Source: Nocardia alba NBRC 108234 (GTDB lineage: Bacteria > Actinomycetota > Actinomycetes > Mycobacteriales > Mycobacteriaceae). Taken from it: a stretch of DNA of 64,000 nucleotides. Below the pieces are notes generated by a model. That model worked only from the letters and a program-made list of their open reading frames with translations, was not told the DNA's origin and did no database searches. This document shows positions 61,365 to 64,000 of this stretch, piece by piece; positions within the stretch are counted from its first letter, which is position 1, and each line of letters opens with the position of its first letter. The DNA lies in assembly GCF_001612665.1 (NCBI RefSeq), contig NZ_BDAX01000014.1, positions 62,001 through 126,000 of the forward strand. The letters are read 5' to 3'. Both the position numbers and the translations under genes were made by a program.

Positions 61365-62780
61365 ATGGCACTCACTGATTCGCTGACCGGCCTGCGTACC
61401 GACCTGGGCGCCATCGAGTTCTCCACCGACACCCGCAAGCTGCGCACCAAGAGCCGTGACCGATTCGCGCAGAGTCCGGTCCTGCGAGATCTGTTGCGCG
61501 GGCGCAATGCCGAGATCTTCATCGCGCCGCGCGGCAAGGAGGAGTTGCGCATCGCGGTGGCCGCCTGCGCGCGTCATCGCATCCCGATCACCGTGCGCGG
61601 GGCCGGTTCCGGGCAGTTCGGGCAGGGTGTGCCGCTGCGCGGTGGCGCGGTGATCGATGTCACCGCTCTGACCGGCGTCATCGGCTGGCACGGCGAACCC
61701 GGCAGGCGCCCACCGACCACGGTGCGCGCGCTCGCGGGCACCGTCGTCGCCGATATCGACGCCGCGATCCGCCCGTCCGGTTGGGAGCTGCGGATGCATC
61801 CTTCGACGGCGCACCAGGCCACCGTCGGCGGCTACATCGCGGGCGGACACGCGGGTATCGGCAGCTGCCGCTGGGGCATCCTGCGCGATACCGGCAATAT
61901 CACCGCGCTGGAGGTGATGACGGTGGAGGAGCACCCCCGGCTGATTGAGTTGCGCGGGCGCGAGGTGAACACCGTGCACCACGCCTACGGCGCGAACGGC
62001 ATCATCACCGAGGTCGAACTGCCGCTCGCCCCGGCCTGGGAGTGGCACGAACTGGTCGTCTCGTTCCCCGATTTCGAGCGGGCCGCCCGCTTCTCGGTCG
62101 ATGTCTGCCGCAGCGACGGTGTACTCACGAAAGTGGTTTCGCCCCATGCGCATCCGCTCCCGCAATACTTCCCCGAGCTGGCCGGGTTGATTCCCGACGG
62201 CGAGTCGATGGTGCTGCTGATGGCCGCCGTGCAGTCGGTGCCGAACGTGGAGGATCTGGTGCGCGACAACGGCGGCCGGATCCGGTACCGCTGCCTCGAG
62301 GGCAAAGGCAGCTACGGCTCGCCCCTCTACGAGTTCACCTGGGGCCATTCGATGCTGCGCTATCAACGGCACAACGCGGAGCTCACCGGGCTGATGGCCC
62401 TGTTCCCACCGCGCGATCTGTACGAGTCGATGGTCGCCGTCCACCGCGAATTCGCCGAGTTGGGGCCGTTGCATGTGGAGATGAAGCGCATCGACGGCGG
62501 TCTGTCGTGTCAGGGCTCACCGGTCTTCGCCTTCGAGAGCCAGGAGCAGTTGGCCTCGATCACCGAGCGGTTGCAGCGGGCAGGCTTGTTCATCGCGAAC
62601 TCGCACACACCCGTCCTCGGGGCGGGCGGGATGAAGCCGTGGGGCCCGAAAGAGGCTGCCGCCAAACGCGAATTCGACCCGTACGGCCTGCTGGCCCAGG
62701 GCAAGTCCGACGACGCCGAGGACACCATCACCGGCTCGACCGCACTGCCCAACAGCGGCTGGTCCTACCGGCTCAGCTAG
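61365..62780 (+). CDS. FAD-linked oxidase (PCMH type)
   Basis: 471 residues. The PCMH-type FAD domain shows IPITVRGAGSGQFGQGVPLR near 80 and TVGGYIAGGHAGIGSCRWGI near 160, as in D-lactate/alkylglycerone-type flavoproteins. The C-terminal domain is less typical. It oxidises an alcohol or hydroxy acid; the substrate is not evident. ATG 61365 is the first clear start, with CGGAG about 11 nt upstream. The 127 bp before it hold nothing recognisable. Confidence 0.82.
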   Translation: MALTDSLTGLRTDLGAIEFSTDTRKLRTKSRDRFAQSPVLRDLLRGRNAEIFIAPRGKEELRIAVAACARHRIPITVRGAGSGQFGQGVPLRGGAVIDVTALTGVIGWHGEPGRRPPTTVRALAGTVVADIDAAIRPSGWELRMHPSTAHQATVGGYIAGGHAGIGSCRWGILRDTGNITALEVMTVEEHPRLIELRGREVNTVHHAYGANGIITEVELPLAPAWEWHELVVSFPDFERAARFSVDVCRSDGVLTKVVSPHAHPLPQYFPELAGLIPDGESMVLLMAAVQSVPNVEDLVRDNGGRIRYRCLEGKGSYGSPLYEFTWGHSMLRYQRHNAELTGLMALFPPRDLYESMVAVHREFAELGPLHVEMKRIDGGLSCQGSPVFAFESQEQLASITERLQRAGLFIANSHTPVLGAGGMKPWGPKEAAAKREFDPYGLLAQGKSDDAEDTITGSTALPNSGWSYRLS

Positions 62781-62783
62781 TGC

Positions 62784-63350
62784 CTAGCGCGACAGCGGCG
62801 CCGCCGCCGTGATCGCCGTGGCCAAGGTCGTGAACGCGGCCTCGTTGCCCGCGCCGGTGATGAGGATCCGGACGCCGCCGAGGTCGGCGATCCAGCCGGT
62901 TTCCTCGGTCGGTTCGGAGTAGACGACCCAGGTCTGCCCGGCCACTTCGCGCGTTCCATTCGGATAGCGCGAGCCGAGTTCCTGTCGCGACAGTGCCTCT
63001 TCGGTGGCATCGGTCTGCGAATACCGCATGTAGGTGCCCTGCGGTGTGATGTAGCCGACCGTGCTCACGGCACCGCCGCCCGCGGCGGCGATGGTGTCGC
63101 GGCTGCCCGAGTTCGACACCCAGCCCTGCGGCAGGGCCGGCTTGCGGATCGGGAACGACAGGGTCTTCGCGTCGGAGGTCAGCGCGGCATCGGCGTCGAA
63201 GAACGGGATCTGACCCTGCGTCGGGCCGTTCGTCGCCACGGTGCACTGGCTCGCCACCCCGGCCAGCACCACCGCGGCCAGCACCAACGGGATCAACGAC
63301 CAGAACAGATCGCGGTAGTCGTTGAAAATTCGGTGCTTGGTCTGTGCCAC
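62784..63350 (-). CDS. DUF4245 membrane-anchored protein
   Basis: 188 residues. One helix (LFWSLIPLVLAAVVLAGVAS) follows the start AQTKHRIFNDYRD. An outward domain comes next, with GYITPQGTYMRYSQTDATEE near 105 and AGQTWVVYSEPTEETGWIAD near 140, as in actinobacterial DUF4245 proteins divergent from glpX (Rv1100 position). Function unknown. GATACT lies 7 nt before the GTG. A longer frame from 63440 adds residues that overlap the glpX promoter region. Confidence 0.82.
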   Translation of the reverse strand: MAQTKHRIFNDYRDLFWSLIPLVLAAVVLAGVASQCTVATNGPTQGQIPFFDADAALTSDAKTLSFPIRKPALPQGWVSNSGSRDTIAAAGGGAVSTVGYITPQGTYMRYSQTDATEEALSRQELGSRYPNGTREVAGQTWVVYSEPTEETGWIADLGGVRILITGAGNEAAFTTLATAITAAAPLSR

Positions 63351-63476
63351 GGCTATCAGTATCCACTCGAGCCGTGACCAGGCCGCCGAGGGGTCATCGC
63401 GGGAGGTCGTGCACGAGCGTGCCGTTTCCGAATGCGACAATGCACCCGTAACACCAACGCCAAGGAGGCACTCCGC

Positions 63477-64000
63477 ATGACGGCATCATCGCCCGCCCCC
63501 AGCCGCCGCGAGGCACCCGATCGCAACCTCGCACTGGAGCTGGTCCGCGTCACCGAGGCAGGTGCGATGGCGAGTGGCCGTTGGGTCGGCCGTGGCGACA
63601 AGGAAGGTGGCGACGGCGCGGCCGTCGACGCCATGCGTCAGCTCGTCAGCTCGGTGTCGATGAAGGGCATCGTCGTCATCGGCGAAGGCGAGAAGGACGA
63701 AGCGCCGATGCTCTACAACGGTGAGCTGGTCGGCGACGGCACCGGCCCCGAGGTCGACTTCGCGGTCGACCCGGTCGACGGCACCACCCTGATGTCGAAG
63801 GGCTCCCCCGGCGCCATCTCGGTGCTCGCGGTCGCCGAGCGCGGCGCCATGTTCGACCCGTCCGCGGTGTTCTACATGCACAAGATCGCCGTCGGCCCTG
63901 ACGCCGCGGGCTCGATCGACATCACCGCCCCGATCGGCGAGAACATCCGTCGCGTCGCCAAGGCCAAGCACCTGTCGGTGTCCGATCTGACCGTCTGCAT
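63477..64000 (+). CDS. glpX: Class II fructose-1,6-bisphosphatase (3' end outside window)
   Basis: 174 complete codons are present. GlpX motifs: LELVRVTEAGAMASGRWVGR near 20, KGIVVIGEGEKDEAPMLYNG near 65 and VDFAVDPVDGTTLMSKGSPG near 95, which bind metal and the phosphates. It is the essential gluconeogenic fructose-1,6-bisphosphatase in mycobacteria (Rv1099c). AAGGAGG lies about 8 nt before the ATG. The reading frame is open at the window end. Confidence 0.95.
   Translation, partial: MTASSPAPSRREAPDRNLALELVRVTEAGAMASGRWVGRGDKEGGDGAAVDAMRQLVSSVSMKGIVVIGEGEKDEAPMLYNGELVGDGTGPEVDFAVDPVDGTTLMSKGSPGAISVLAVAERGAMFDPSAVFYMHKIAVGPDAAGSIDITAPIGENIRRVAKAKHLSVSDLTVC

Overview
The window is high-GC actinobacterial DNA with strongly GC-rich third codon positions and many GTG starts. 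The gene content points to the Mycobacteriales, most likely Nocardia or a close relative. It includes mycothiol synthesis (mshB), coenzyme F420 synthesis (fbiC), polar PIM mannosylation (pimE, lpqW), an actinobacterial-type diaminopimelate pathway (dapC, dapD, dapE) and a lipid-droplet protein. From memory, the order of the core genes follows the M. tuberculosis segment running from about Rv1206 down to Rv1099c (fadD6, LOG, dapE/dapD, fadD36, dapC/fdxC, fbiC, mshB, lpqW, typA, pimE, ychF, DUF6542, ispH, LDP, xseA/xseB, DUF4245, glpX). Lineage-specific genes are inserted between these blocks.

Layout. 1-4 kb: fadD6 (cut by the window edge), two tandem LOG-family genes, and divergent dapE/dapD. 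4-10 kb: an exported glycine-zipper protein, an FAD oxidoreductase translationally coupled to an ECF41 sigma factor, fadD36, a DUF2236 protein and a secreted serine hydrolase. 10-16 kb: a membrane Ser/Thr kinase, dapC coupled to a ferredoxin, and fbiC. 16-26 kb: two PH-domain membrane proteins, a DUF1622 protein, mshB-lpqW, typA, a tiny Cys/Lys-rich protein behind a candidate IdeR box, a pterin dehydratase and pimE. 26-36 kb: exported and repeat proteins, including a 116-residue protein with serine at every third position for 24 triplets, then XRE and MarR regulators, an MFS exporter and a DoxX protein with 11-residue repeats. 36-50 kb: accessory metabolism and DNA repair (exported agmatine deiminase with TetR, P450, ychF, cstA with its YbdD partner, alkA-ogt). 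50-57 kb: sbcC/sbcD and rmuC. 57-64 kb: a DUF6542 protein, ispH, the lipid-droplet protein, xseA/xseB, an FAD oxidase, a DUF4245 protein and the start of glpX.

How genes work together. dapC, dapD and dapE supply meso-diaminopimelate and lysine. lpqW and pimE act on phosphatidylinositol mannosides. sbcC/sbcD, rmuC, xseA/xseB, alkA and ogt form an unusually dense set of DNA-processing and repair genes. Several operons use 4-bp GTGA/ATGA stop-start overlaps: oxidoreductase/sigma factor, fdxC/dapC, lpqW/mshB, cstA/ybdD, xseA/xseB and the two PH-domain genes.

Two window-wide patterns stand out. First, at least 15 gene starts lack a Shine-Dalgarno sequence and have a TANNNT box 6-8 nt before the start codon, as expected for leaderless mRNAs; I used this to choose several starts. 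Second, five intergenic spots carry a dispersed structured repeat. It has a near-constant GCGGCTGGCGCCGC flank and long stems whose sequences differ between copies yet stay complementary. I saw no rRNA, tRNA, CRISPR array, prophage or transposase.
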